Shown piece after piece: positions 31,996 through 44,408 of a DNA stretch of 64,000 bases; within the stretch, counting starts at the first letter, position 1, and each line of letters starts with the position of its first letter. A model generated the notes under the pieces. That model ran no database searches, was not told the DNA's origin, and saw only the letters and a program-made list of their open reading frames with translations. The position numbers and the translations under genes are program-made. Source of the DNA: Cyclina sinensis (taxonomy: Eukaryota > Mollusca > Bivalvia > Venerida > Veneridae); the NCBI GenBank assembly GCA_012932295.1, contig JAAONU010000019.1:16873908-16937907 (forward strand). Direction: 5' to 3'.

Positions 31996-33950
31996 CTGTT
32001 TTAACTATCTTCTTGCTTTTGTTTCCATCATGAACTATTTTAACCACTCTTCTTGCTTTTATTTCCATCATGAACTGATTAACTACATTTTTGCTTTTGT
32101 TTCCATCAATGAACTGTTTAACTACATTTTTGCTTTTGTTTCCATCATGAACTGTTTAACTACATTTTTGCTTTTGTTTCCATCAATGAACTGTTTAACT
32201 ACTATTCTTGCTTTTGTTTCCATCAATGAACTGTTTTAACTACTAGTCTTGTTTTTGTTTCCATCAATGAACTGTTTAACTACTATTCTTGCTTTTGTTT
32301 CCATTAATGAACTGTTTAACTACTATTCTTGCTTTTGTTTCCATTAATGAACTGTTTAACTACTATTCTTGCTTTTGTTTCCATCAATGAACTGTTTAAC
32401 TACTATTCTTGCTTTTGTTTCCATTAATGAACTGTTTAACTACTATTCTTGCTTTTGTTTCCATTAATGAACTGTTTAACTACTATTCTTGCTTTTGTTT
32501 CCATTAATGAACTGTTTAACTACTATTCTTGCTTTTGTTTCCATCAATGAACTGTTTAACTACTATTCTTGCTTTTGTTTCCATTAATGAACTGTTTAAC
32601 TACTATTCTTGCTTTTGTTTCCATCAATGAACTGTTTAAATACTATTTTTGCTTTTGTTTCCATAATGAATTGTTCAACTATTCTCTATTGCATTTTTAA
32701 CGAAAACTGTTTCAGCTACTCATCCTGAGTTTGTTTCCATCTTTTCTGAATTTGTTTCCATCAATGAACTGTTTAACTACTCTTCTTGCTTTTGTTTCTA
32801 TCAATGAACTGTTTAATTACTATTCTTGCTTTTGTTTCTATTAATGAACTGTTTCAACTACTCTTCTTGCTTTTGTTTCCATGAATGAACTGTTTAACTA
32901 CTCTTCTTGCTTTTGTTTCCATCAATGAACTGTTTAATTACTATTCTTGCTTTTGTTTCTATCAATGAACTGTTTCAACTACTCTTCTTGCTTTTGTTTC
33001 CATGAATGAACTGTTTAACTACTATTCTTGCTTTTGTTTCCATCAATGAACTGTTTCAACTACTCTTCTTGCTTTTGTTTCCATCAATGAACTGTTTAAT
33101 TACTATTCTTGCTTTTGTTTCTATCAATGAACTGTTTCAACTACTCTTCTTGCTTTTGTTTCCATCAATGAACTGTTTAACTACTATTCTTGCTTTTGTT
33201 TCCATGAATGAACTGTTTAACTACTCTTCTTGCTTTTGTTTCCATCAATGAACTGTTTCAACTACTCTTCTTGCTTTTGTTTCCATGAATGAACTGTTTA
33301 ACTACTATTCTTGCTTTTGTTTCCATGAATGAACTGTTTAACTACTCTTCTTGCTTTTGTTTCCATCAATGAACTGTTTAATTACTATTCTTGCTTTTGT
33401 TTCTATCAATGAACTGTTTAACTACTATTCTTGCTTTTGTTTCCATGAATGAACTGTTTAACTACTCTTCTTGCTTTTGTTTCCATCAATGAACTGTTTC
33501 AACTACTCTTCTTGCTTTTGTTTCCATGAATGAACTGTTTAACTACTATTCTTGCTTTTGTTTCCATGAATGAACTGTTTAACTACTCTTCTTGCTTTTG
33601 TTTCCATCAATGAACTGTTTAACTACTATTCTTGCTTTTGTTTCTATCAATGAACTGTTTCAACTACTCTTCTTGCTTTTGTTTCCATCAATGAACTGTT
33701 TCAACTACTGTTCTGGCTTTTGTTTCCATGAATGAACTGTTTAACTACTATTCTTGCTTTTGTTTCCATGAATGAACTGTTTCAACTACTCTTCTTGCTT
33801 TTGTTTCCATCAATGAACTGTTTCAACTACTGTTCTGGCTTTTGTTTTCATGAATGAACTGTTTAATTACTATTCTTGCTTTTGTTTCCATCAATGAACT
33901 GTTTCAACTACTCTTCTGGCTTTTGTTTCCATCAATGAACTTTTTTAACT
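31996..33950. repeat. 40-bp satellite array
   Basis: About 48 copies of a 40-41-base unit built from CTTGCTTTTGTTTCCATCAA and TGAACTGTTTAACTACTATT. The 40-base period is exact in 32281-32640. After 32750, units ending TTCAACTACTCTT alternate with 40-base units, giving a higher-order pattern. No protein is implied. Confidence 0.95.
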
Positions 33951-34100
33951 ACAGTGGAACTTCCGAAAAAACCGGAAACTTCTGAAAACTGAACTGTTTT
34001 CTTGGTCCCGAAATTTCTCCTTCTGTTTTCTATGTTAATTATACTTCTGAAATCCGGAACTTCCGAATTCTGAATTCCGGACAATTTTTCCGTAAAATTT
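33951..34100. mobile_element. Possible pogo/Tc1-like element fragment
   Basis: TACAGTGGAACTTCCG adjoins the end of the satellite. CAGTGGAAC ends after a TA are typical of pogo/Tigger-type elements, and the next 130 bases repeat CCGGAA/TTCCGAA motifs. No matching right end was found, so only a fragment can be claimed. Confidence 0.35.
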
Positions 34101-35256
34101 AGTTTATATCAATACAATTTTACTTCCAAATACCGGAAAAATAAAAAAAGTTAGAAAGACAGACCTAAGAACACAAACCCTGTGTCCAAAATTTCACGTC
34201 TGTATTGTTTACAAATCAGCGGTGATCGTTAATTTTGGCATTCGTTAGAATAACAAGTTGTCAATTTACAATTAAAATGCAGCCGAATATATCGATAATT
34301 AGGTAGCGTTAAATAATTAAAGCGATGATTAGTGGATTAATAACATGTGTTTGCTACCAGTTACTTTAAGAATTAAATTGTAATTGGGGTGTCTTAAAAA
34401 GCGCAAATAATTAGACAATATCGGCCACTGTGTAGGTTATTGTAATTGGCGATTTTTTTCAAACTTTTAAAATTTCAAAGGCGCTTGGTGAAAACAGCAA
34501 AATTGGGCAAATAAAAAATAAAGATATTTGAATTATTGCATTTTATCAAATTTTCAAAAATTTGAAAATTTGTATTTGAAAACATACAACATTTTTTTCT
34601 ACTAAAATATAAATGTTTAGCATGTTTTCAATAATTTTAATTTTCCATTATGTTTCCCATGCTTCAAACGTTTGTCCATCTATATTTCGTTTATACCAAA
34701 GAATATAGAACATTGCTTACCAGTACTTTGTTTCCTTTTCGTAATTCAGTAGGACATGAAAACTTTTTGAAACAAATTGGCACACGTATTCACCACATGG
34801 AGTTTACGTCAGAGTAAAGCACAAAACTTGTAGAATGAAACCCATCTTTATGTTTTTGTCATTGATCTGGAACTTCAGTCAATAATTAAGATTAATCATT
34901 TGGTGAAGTTTTCTTGACTTTATAAGAGGGATTCCAACAGTTTGTACAGATTTGTCTTTACCCTAACACAGCACTACTTCAAACTTTTTTTGTAGACAAT
35001 ACCCTTCGGAGACATTTGTCACTTACAGTGATACCTCATACTTAACTGATTGAACATCTAGATAACATCTTAATAAAAGTAATTTTAGTGCAAAAGCAAG
35101 TCTGTTGTTCCTTTGCATCACATTTTAATCGAAAACTGATGAAAATATAAACGAAATTTATGGAATTCATTCCTTAGGTTTGGAAACGTAAATGTATTAA
35201 CAATCTCTTTATACCGCTATGTAGTGTTAATCTGCTCATCATGCAATCTGTGCTCT

Positions 35257-35259
<3 letters not shown>
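34101..35259. other. No gene recognised
   Basis: AT-rich sequence. No coding or repeat signal could be supported. Confidence 0.5.
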
Positions 35260-35313
<54 letters not shown>

Positions 35314-35387
35314 TAAGAGAGAGAGAGAAAGAGAGAGAGACACAGAGAAAGAGAGAGAGAGATAGAGAGAGAGAGTGAGAGAGAGAA
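35260..35387. repeat. GA microsatellite
   Basis: (GA)n interrupted by (CAGA)n and a few substitutions, about 128 bases. Confidence 0.95.
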
Positions 35388-36990
35388 CATTAAAGTACCT
35401 TTAATGATACAACTACAACTCATTCAAAATACGACATCAACTGCAATGTAATGAAAAGTAAAGCTTTATTTTCGTTGTGCTCTTTGAATTGGATTCATGG
35501 CATTGACAGATGAGTTATTAAAATACGCTTCAATACGCTAGTGTAAACTTACTCTTAAAGTCCATATTGGATAAATATATGACATTTGTAAGCAAATTAT
35601 ATCGAAAACCACTTTTACACCACGAGTACGGTTCTTTTTTTTTTCTTTTTTTTCCCATCAACAGTTTAGTTTAAATCAAATAAAGAAATGCACGTCTTTG
35701 TAATAAGATATGGTTTATATGTAGTTATTTAGCAAACATCGAGTTTTTCAAGTTTTTAAGGATGATGAATCTTTTAGACAACGGTAATAACCTTAATATT
35801 GTAACGTGTTTTGGGCGGGTAAGTATATTTAAGTAGAAAATTTCTACTACCTAAAATAAAATTTCCCTAACCTACCTGGTCTTAAATTGGTTAAAATGTT
35901 TTATACATATATTTTCTCTTAAGCTCCTTAGCTTTTGGTTAGACACAAATGACTTATGTATGAAACTAAATCAAGGTGAAATGATCAAAAACAAAACAAT
36001 ATAACCTCACTTGTCCAGCACCCAGCCTAAGGTAGGTTAGGGGTAAGAGAGATCTGCAAATATGAGTATACACTGTAGGTATGAAGCACTCTCTTAACTT
36101 AGGTTTATCTTGGCCCAAACTTAATTACTGTTCAATCTCCCTAACCCGTCTCAAACTATGTTTCAAACGTCTTAAGTTTCGAACTTTTACTTAAACCAAT
36201 TATGAATACCACGACCAGATCTTTTCCAAATTCAAAATTAAAAGTAAAGTTCAAATTTCCATACTGTAGTTGCAAACACAGGATATAATGAATACAATAT
36301 ATCATCTAACTTTAGAAAATAATTAAAATATTGTAAATAGAGTTAAAAAAGAGAACAACATAACAATTCTAAATTCCAGTGTACATTATATTTACTTATG
36401 AGTGGTATCTATACACTAAGCATGGAAATGAACCAGAGGTGTCATTTAAATGGGTTTTGTATCGTGCACTACCCCCAGCAACCTCCTCATAGGGCGTCGG
36501 TCATATGGGCAATCGGTACCGACGATATATAAGTTCAAATAGATAGAGCAATAAACAGTTATTTTAACAACACTCGCATCGCCTGCTGGCATTATAGGCA
36601 TTTTCAGAACTCTTAGAGAATTCTGAGTAAGTCTGTTGTTGTACATGCAGTAAATAATTTACAATTTTATTGTTGTCGTAATTAAATATTATGCAAAATC
36701 ATATATCAATTACAAGCAATTTCTTTGCTAAATTTAAACACATCATTTACCTTAAGACATAAACAGATATTTGGCACTCTCGTTAGTAAACATTAAGAGA
36801 AATTTAATGATTGCACATTGTTAAAACTTGGGCCGCTAGTAGAGTCGCAGATAGGATCGGGTGGCCGTAGAATAAGAATGTCCGAAAATCTCCGGCTCCA
36901 GACGGTCTGCTGCATATTCTTTGTCATTAGACGCTCTGTTGCAGTTAGAAAACTCGGCACTATACTGGGTGATGCCCTAACGGGTATAAA
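35388..36990. other. No gene recognised; one unassigned minus-strand frame
   Basis: CCTAACC/GGTTAGG motifs near 35865-36150 suggest an old repeat. A 66-residue minus-strand frame (36646-36446) reads plausibly as protein (RVLKMPIMPAGDAS, TDCPYDRRPMRRLLG), but no family or splice partners were recognised. Confidence 0.4.
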
Positions 36991-37260
36991 CCAAAAAACA
37001 AGAAAGTAAGTCATTAGGTCAAGGTAAACGTCAAGGTCACATAAGGTAAAGGACTATGATAAATACATTGTATGTGTAAATGAAGATTCCTGAAAAGGTA
37101 GATTTTTTCTAAAGTATAGATCAAATGTCAATACTGTAGCTGCAAAAACAAGAAAGTAGGTCAGTAGGTCAAGATAGAAGTTTGGGTCACATAAGGTTAA
37201 GGACTTTGTTAAATATGTGTTAATAAAGATTCCCGAAAACATATTTTTTTTCTATATATA
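36990..37260. repeat. Two copies of a ~150-bp AGGTCA-containing unit
   Basis: AAAAACAAGAAAGTA, GTCA.TAGGTCAAG and GGTCACATAAGGT recur near 36993 and 37146. The unit is related in style to, but distinct from, the GTCAAGGTCAC arrays. Confidence 0.65.
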
Positions 37261-37754
37261 TTCCTACAAAGTTTAACCCTATGGTGGTAATTTATTTCGT
37301 TGTAAAGGTCAACTATACAATGGTACATACTAAATATATGTTTTACAGCCTACAATTTCTGACAAGAAGTTTTCAAAGATTTTGTATTTTAGATTAAAAG
37401 CACCCTTGGGCAGGGCCAATTTTGACCCCATAGACATATTTTGAACAAAACTGATGGAGATCATGGAGACAATGCTACCTATAAAATATTTACGGATAAG
37501 AAGATTTTCAAAGTTTTCATAAACAACATTATTTATAACAAGTGAACCATGGACGAGGTCAGTGTTTACCGTAGGGAAATAATTTGAACTATCTTTGTAG
37601 AGGTCAACTATACAATGCTACAAACTAAGTATGTAAGGTCTAGCGCTTCTGGTTTCTGATAAAAAAAAATGGTTTTAAATGATATATTATTAACACAAAT
37701 AGGACCCCAAAGACGGGGACAGTTTTGACCCCAGGTTTACAACACAAGGCTAGT

Positions 37755-38225
37755 GCAAAACAAATTGAGGGTTTTGAGAAAAACTGAAAGTATTTTTCAA
37801 ACCTAGAGAAAAGAAAAAGTGAACTGGCAACTGAAGATTAACAATCAGTAATAAAGATATTACTGGACCTGGGGAGATTTTAAAAGAATTAAAAATATTT
37901 ATGAAGATTTATACAAAAAGAATTAAATAAGTACCAATGATAAAGGCTTCTTTCAAAATGATTAGTTCCAAAATTAACTACTGAGGAAGCAAACAGTTGT
38001 GAGAGGATTTTGAATGAACATAAATGTGCCACCGCCTTACTCGATATGAAAAATGATAAAAGCCCGGGCTCCGATGGTATAACTGTAGAATTTAATAAAA
38101 TATTTTGGAAGGATCTTAGGAAATATCTGGTAAACGCAAATAATTATGCATATGGAACCGTTAACCTTTCACAACTACAGAAGCAAGAAATAATAGCTTT
38201 ACTACCTAAAAGGATAAAAATTTGA
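37755..38225 (+). pseudogene. LINE reverse transcriptase fragment
   Basis: The frame at 38010-38225 has ALLDMKNDKSPGSDGITVEF, the N-terminal RT motif of L1/Tx1-like LINE ORF2. Upstream, in other frames, the segment from about 37775 resembles the linker before RT (Lys-rich, then KIFMKIYTKRI). The fragment stops shortly after PKRIKI and has no catalytic YADD motif. Confidence 0.75.
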
Positions 38226-38398
38226 ATTACTTGAATAATTAAGTTTTTAAGTTTTTCCTAGTGTAAATCAAGTGACCCCCGTACTGGGTCAGTTTTGACC
38301 CTAGGGAAATAACAATCTCAGTAGAATTCTACACATCAAAATATCAAAGGTCTGGTGCTTATGCTTTCTGACTTGAAGGTTTGCAAAGGTTTTATGTT

Positions 38399-38399
38399 A

Positions 38400-38435
<36 letters not shown>

Positions 38436-38436
38436 T
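38399..38436. repeat. (CA)n(GA)n microsatellite
   Basis: A CA run passes directly into a GA run. Confidence 0.95.
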
Positions 38437-38600
38437 AGGCACATAATTTGAACGATCTTGGTAGAGAAACCATGCTAAACACCAAAGTCCTAGGCCACCT
38501 GGTTTCAGAGAAGAAGACTTCTTGCGTTATATAAGCCTATGTATATCAAGTGACCCTTAGGACGGGGTCAATTTTGATTTCATGGACAAAAACTTCGTGC

Positions 38601-40600
38601 TTCGGTGAGCTAAAAACGTAAAAAAGAGCATAAGAAACGAGTACACTTTGCTCGAATATTTCTAAATATTTTCGAAAGGGCAGGATCTGCAATCTCCCAC
38701 CATTGGCCATGTACGTAATGCTTTAAGAGGAGTCTTTGTAGACACTGAGGCTGCAACTTGAACAATTAGAAAAAAGCTGGAAACGATTCGTGGAAACACT
38801 AATGAAATTTTGCCTTACGGTTCAATAAACATTTTGAATACGGACGCCACGGTTTTTAATTTCATGAGCACTTTGAGGAAATAATATCTTATGTATAAAA
38901 TATTTTTTTTGTGGAAATGAACTTTAAAGAATTAAATTATTGCTTCTTCTTGTTAGAGACAATTTTCTTTCAGTTTTAATAATCTGCCATTTGATTTGAC
39001 AATTTGCCAATCGTTTTTGGTAATTTGCTATTTATTTGCTATTTTGTCAATATCACGGTGGATCACCGTACATCGGGTATATTAAGGCAAATGACTAAAA
39101 AAAGAAGAAAAAATGGCAGGTTTTGCAGACAAGGTAAAAATTTGGCATGTTACTGGACAAAAATTGATACTTGAAATTTACAGAAGTACCACTACATGTA
39201 GTTATGTGCTGACATTGAGATAGTATAGATTAGTATTTCAGAAATAGAAAATATGGAAATGAAAATAATGCTCAGGGGCCAGGTTCAGTGTATTGAATGA
39301 CAATGGTGACTTCCTAGAAATCGCTTATTATAACATCCTGATATGGTAAGTATCTTTAATTTTCATTTCAGTTTCATTGTTTAAAACTTATTGAGATATT
39401 TGAAGCCGAGTGCATAAATGTCCTTGTTACATATTAGCAGTAATCATGGTAATAGGGCAAGGATATTTGCTGGAAAAAATGTACGGGGTTATAGCTTTTA
39501 GATAGCTCAGTCATTAGTCAGGGTGGTTTACTATGTTGAAATTCTGTATTTCGTTCGAAAGATGATCAGTTATGCAATATTTCTTTTCAGTGTTTTATAC
39601 AGCACGTTTAGTTGTGTGTATCTATGTTCTTTGCGTCGTACTCAATTCGGACTCCTGTTACTTCATGTTTACAAGAAAAAAAGCAAGAGAGAAAAGTATA
39701 CAAATGAAGACATTTAAATAAAAATTCAAACCATTAATATCTAATCTAAAAAAAGTAGTGTGTAGGTAACTATAAAATACGCTTGTTTCATATATCTTCG
39801 ATAGATATCACCTGCAGGTCACTAGACATATCTGGAATATCTAAAACTGAGGAATAAGGAGGCTGTTTCAGGTGTGATATATAATACAAAGTAACTTAGA
39901 GCGTCTCTTCAATGTTCATAAATTAAGGCAACACTGTCGACACATTCTTTAACAGGCACCCTAGGAAACCTTCAACTCGTAATAAAAAAGAATAGACATG
40001 TAACTGTGATCTGTGTGACAAAGTATGGACTGAAGCTGCATTGAAAAAGGCTATTTTTAAACATACATGTCACCTGTGCAACTAAGAGTACTGTCACACC
40101 ATGCTTTCACTTCTGAAAAGTAGCGTTCCTTCTTTCGAGGGCAGCTTTTCTTTGCAAAGTTATGAAATAACTTGCACACCAGATTGACAAAAGTTTGAAG
40201 TATTTACACGAGGTATGTGAAAATTAATTTTCTTCTAAAGGTGCTTAAATATGCTTATTATTAAAAATAAATTCAACTTTAATGATTAAAGTAAAACATG
40301 GCGTATCTAGATATATGTTTGTGATGATGTAGAAAAGCCTTTTTCTGGCGTTCTTCTTTGAAAGTACAGAAAAGCCGTGTAAATAAAGTGGTTATAAGTA
40401 ATGGTCAAATTCGTACTTGTTTCGATATGAAAGTTGTTTAAACATGTCTAATTCTCAGATGGAAATTTATATATCTAAACTGTTGCATTCAAATACAGAT
40501 CCAGTCCATATACAGTTTGTTTACTATTATTTTTTCATTCACCGTTTAAGTATAGTTATGCTGTGAATTAAGTCAATAATTCGAGCTTGGTGAACCGGGA
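38601..40600. other. No gene recognised
   Basis: Two kilobases of AT-rich sequence. The frame at 39523-39717 has hydrophobic content but no family resemblance or splice context. Confidence 0.5.
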
Positions 40601-40613
40601 ATATGACTAGATT

Positions 40614-41031
40614 TTGTGTATAAAAGGCAAAAGCCCGTGCAGCATCGTCACTGTATTATACACGTCGTGTAACTTCCAGACAAATTTCCCCACCAGCCAC
40701 ACCCTATTATTTTCTGGTGCGCTGTCTTGTTTCGCTTCTTTCTGTATCTATATCTTGTTGTATCGCATTTGCTGCTTCCAGTCTATATTTCAGAGTACCT
40801 TTTACAACCTGTTTGGTGTTCGTCATTGTCGTCACGGACTTGGTAGTGTATACATCATGTCTCCAGTCCCCAGTATACGCCGTCTGCTGTCCAATTCCGC
40901 ACTTTCTACCATATGAAACAAGTGGTAACTCACATTTACCACCTCCAAACGTGTCTCTGAAATCCAAACTGTGTACTGCTGTCTTGCAACATGGAGGGAC
41001 GCTGTTAACGTTCTGTCTATTGTTTATGTAA
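40614..41031 (+). other. Unassigned open region with TATA-like motif
   Basis: TATAAAAGG (40618-40626) precedes several overlapping plus-strand frames with hydrophobic, Cys-containing translations, all opening at non-ATG codons. An acceptor-like CTATATTTCAG lies near 40794, and a minus-strand frame of 86 residues overlaps. Nothing is recognisable, and no frame can be preferred. Confidence 0.25.
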
Positions 41032-41785
41032 TAACTTTATAATTTTAAATAGTGTTATGATCATTTAAGTTAGCACTTTTGTTTGCTGTCTTCTCAAACT
41101 TAAATATGTAGGACCGTCGCTCAGCTTCAGCCGAATAAGAGAGATTAGGCGTTGGACTTTGAATCATTTGGTATCGGGGCTTCAACATTTTATTTCGTTC
41201 TGAGGCAAAAAATTGTAAACCGTCGCCTGTGCATATTTGAGCAACACTAGCTGTAAGTATTAGTCACATTTTCCAGCGATGGGGTATACGATGGGCAACC
41301 GATGCATTTTTTTTATAAAAATTGATTGCTTGCCGGCCTGACACCCATAGTAATCGGCCGGTGACTGAGGCCATCGGGCGCATCGATGGGGGTCATCGGG
41401 AAAAATAAGTTGTAGTTAAAAATCAGCGATGTATCCACCGATGCCCCACATCGCTCTACATCGGCAACTCATCATTAACACATCTTTCGAGGATAGGCCG
41501 ATGTATGGCCGAGCATCGTCCAGTATTCGTGGAATCTGAGGTCATTGTGGGTTAGTGGTGAGCAACAGACATCGACCGATTATCAGTCGATGTTCGACCA
41601 AACATTGGCCCATAGTCGACCGCTGTACGACCGATGTGCGAACGATGGTCACCAATGTATAAGTGATGTAATATATATCGGCCGATTATCGCTCAAAAAT
41701 CGGTCTATGACTAGCGATGCATCGCTAGGCCATTACAAGCGCGTAATTTTTCGCATGTACAACATTGTTTCAGCAGACAACAACA

Positions 41786-42544
41786 ATGCCAAGACGGAAC
41801 AAAGACAGCAATGAACCATCAGAGGGGAGTGACAAGGGCAAGGCGAGTGGCAAGGGCAAGGCAAGTGACAAGGGCAAGGCGAGTGGCAAGGGCAATGCTA
41901 GTGGCAACGGCAAGGCGCTGAAGAAGCCATCCCAAGCACCGACCAGGACCTCACCCTGCAAGAGACCGCAAACGGAACCAGAGAGTACAGACACTGACCA
42001 CACCATCGAACATGAAGATGATATAGATGACAACGCCTCGGAAGCCTCCACTACCTCGTCCATCACCGGCTCCAAGAAGAGACAGCGTGTGGGGATGCCA
42101 CTTGAAGAAAATTCCATGGACATCATGAAGGGATAGCCAGCTGGTTTGAGGGCATGCCCAAGTTCTATGACCTAGCCGACCCAAACTACAAAAACACTCA
42201 ACTACGGGACATTAAGCTGACGGAATTCGGCAGGGAAATTGGCCTATCTGGTGAGTCCTTTATTATATTATCTCTTGTATGACAATTGTGAAAAATTCTA
42301 AAAAAATGAATAAGTTTTCACTTACAAATATTTCTTGTAAATGCCCTAATGTTCTTTTTTTCCATTATAGTGTGTTTTAGCAGTGGCCATCAAGCGCCAT
42401 TTTGTTTCCATAAGGACGGATCATCACAAGCTGATGAAAGATACCAAGATGAAAAGTGGATCTGGTGGCGGGAAGAGGATGACCCCCTCTCCAGAGTTTC
42501 AAGTCGGCAGCGTACGCATTCCTAGACCCCTACCACAATCCTAG
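41786..42544 (+). pseudogene. Harbinger MADF/Myb-like accessory protein
   Basis: Exon 1 (41786-42250) begins MPRRNKDSNEPSEG and a Gly/Lys/Ser-rich tract of repeated KGKASG. A one-base frameshift follows near 42130, then WFEGMPKFYDLADPNYKN and TEFGREIGLSG of a MADF-type DNA-binding domain. An intron (42251-42380, GTGAGT to TTTTAG) splits the domain. Exon 2 gives VAIKRHFVSIRTDHHK and KSGSGGGKRMTPSPEF. Harbinger accessory proteins bind the element ends and bring the transposase to the nucleus (family knowledge). The low-complexity tract is probably disordered. Confidence 0.75.
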
Positions 42545-42749
42545 GACACAGTCATAGACATGCTGAAAGGTAAGCATCTGCAAGTAGAATTTGTCGAGAT
42601 ATCTTCTTATCAATTCTTATTATTTTCTTCTTTTGCCTTACAGTAATGTTTGTCTTTGTGCAATTTTATCCATTTTTTCATATGCATTCTTATTCATTCC
42701 TACCATTACAGTTATGTATCTCTTCTACAACAATTACGAATAATTGTTA

Positions 42750-43620
42750 TTATGCAATTGTTACATTACGTTGGGCAGTGGGTCTGGCTGGGGGAGACCG
42801 AGAGTGCCCTGGCGTAGCGGGCTCAAGCCTCGAGCGGTTAAAGATGCTCGCGTCTGATGATGCACCATAGGCTCCCACATCGACCCAGAGAAACTTGTAG
42901 TCAGCGTCCACAAACGCAAGCATCACCGTTGAGAAAAAACCCTTAAAGTTGTAGTACAGCGTGCCGCTATTTGACGGATTCTGAATGGCGAAGTGCTTGC
43001 CGTCCAAGGCCCCGCAGCAATGAGGGAACTTCCGTTTGTTCTGGAACTGCTGTGCCACTTCCCACCAGGCGTCTTCGGTCGACGGAGTCTCCCACACCTC
43101 AGCCTGATACTCTTTGAAAATGGCATGGCATACCTCCGGTACAAACAGCGAGATGGTGTTGTGGGGGGCTCGAAACGCGAAGGCAAGGTCGTGGTAACTG
43201 ACTGCCAGTGGCAAGGATGCGGAGCGTGATCGTCAACTTGAGACCACGTTCCAAGGGAGCCTTCTGCCTGAAACACAAAAAGAAGAAAAAACCATTAAAA
43301 GTTTGCAGTATAAAAAAGATTTGGAATACATGTGTTTGCAAAATTTGAAGTTAATTCATCACAATTTCAGTTACACTTACGTTGTCTTCTTGGCGATACG
43401 TGGCCCCACTCGTTCCAGAAGCTCGTGGAACATCTCTGGCTCCATGCGGAGGACACACTTGAAGTCTGACGAATGCTCCGCCTCAAGTTCCCTCATAAGA
43501 GTTTCGTACTGCCCAAACAGGGCTCTTCCCAAGGTCCAAGATAACGTCATATTGAAGCCGGGCTTGTGCGAGTTGTTGCTGCAGCATGGCCAATCTCAGA
43601 TATCTCGGTGCCAAAGGCAT
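42750..43620 (-). pseudogene. Harbinger DDE transposase, frameshifted and truncated
   Basis: Exon A (43620-43381, donor GTAAGT) starts MPLAPRYLRLAMLQQQ, shifts frame, then gives CVLRMEPEMFHELLERVGPR. Exon B begins at 43267 after TTTGTGTTTCAG with APLERGLKLTITLRILATG, shifts frame again, and continues FRAPHNTISLFVPEVCHAIF. Two catalytic acids are visible in CCGALDGKHFAI and DVGAYGASSDASIF. The third, expected further C-terminal, is missing because the similarity ends at about 42800. The resemblance is to HARBI1-type nucleases. Two frameshifts and the missing acid make it inactive. Confidence 0.85.
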
Positions 43621-43946
43621 TGTGGTTGATTGACCATGCTAGGTAGGGTGGTTATTTTATACTACTTGTATACTACTTGTCCGAAAGAATCTCATCGGCC
43701 AAGGGAGTTCAAGTTACTTCGGCCGACCATCGCCCGGCATCCTACAATGTCTGTAAGGTGGCCAGTCAATAATCGTACGATATCTAACTAACCGCCCGAT
43801 CACCGGTCGAGCATTGTAGAATGATCGGTGAAGACTGTCATTTGTCCGGTCGATGTCCGGCCGCTAGTCGGTGCCACGCCAGTCAAAACCTGTTTCCATC
43901 TGGAGTCACTCGCCGTACGATCATCGGCAGGGGTATGCACGGGTTA

Positions 43947-44394
43947 CTGTATTTTGCGGAACGGAACGGATCAAACACTGTATAATTGTTGAGAGAAAAA
44001 AATGAACATTAAATATAGTAACAGGCTGAAACAGGTGCTATGATTTTGCGAATGAACAAACGAGCAGGGCAATTAAGATTATCTCGTTAACTAAAATTTG
44101 TCTTTTTATTTAAGTAAACTGCATCTTTCAGCATCTTTATTTTTTGCATTGAAACTTATTTCTTGAACTTACGAGATCTTAATCCAAAATCGTAATGCGT
44201 AGGTCGGTTTAATTGCATTTTATGAAGCATAAAATTTACCTCTTACTACTCGCAAGAAATAACAAATTTTTGGGAGGGTTGGTAGACTGGAACCGATAGC
44301 AATGGAATGTTATTTACTAATTAACATTTCTCTTTTTAATATTAAATGAATTGTTCTGCATGCTATTGTTCCGTTCCGTTCCGTAAAATACAGT
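43947..44394. mobile_element. TIR element, copy 1 of a tandem
   Basis: ACTGTATTTTGCGGAACGG at the left is mirrored by CCGTTCCGTAAAATACAGT at the right. The 448-bp interior is AT-rich and non-coding. Relative to copy 2 it has lost the GAAGTCTCAGTAACTTC block but keeps TGCGAATGAACAAACGAGC. Its left end runs out of the GC-rich Harbinger flank. Confidence 0.75.
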
Positions 44395-44408
44395 TTCCCA
44401 CACGGGTT

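Larger units (their letters stand above)
37261..38600. repeat. Dispersed TTTTGACCCC repeat, interrupted
   Basis: GGTCAATTTTGACCCCA-like blocks recur near 37420, 37730, 38290 and 38570, together with GAACTATCTTTGTAGAGG and CTGGTTTCTGA motifs. The LINE fragment at 37755-38225 lies between two of these copies. Confidence 0.5.
41276..43932. mobile_element. Decayed PIF/Harbinger DNA transposon
   Basis: Two convergent genes, a MADF/Myb-like protein (+) and a DDE transposase (-), give the two-gene layout of animal Harbinger elements. Both flanks (41276-41730 and 43680-43930) are GC-richer than their surroundings and full of CGATC, CGGCCGAT and CGATG motifs in both orientations, probably subterminal repeats. 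Exact terminal repeats and the 3-bp target duplication were not found, so the limits are approximate. Both genes carry frameshifts. Confidence 0.75.

Noticed and set aside
29172..33950. Regularly repeated units suggesting a CRISPR array
   Set aside because: Units are head-to-tail with no unique spacers, there are no cas genes, and the genome is eukaryotic.
41770..42184. Leu/Pro-rich minus-strand frames
   Set aside because: They are the antisense of the low-complexity KGKASG tract of the MADF gene.
42923..43341. Other open frames over the Harbinger transposase
   Set aside because: Parts of them cover single frameshifted segments of the transposase; the remainder are antisense or shadow translations.
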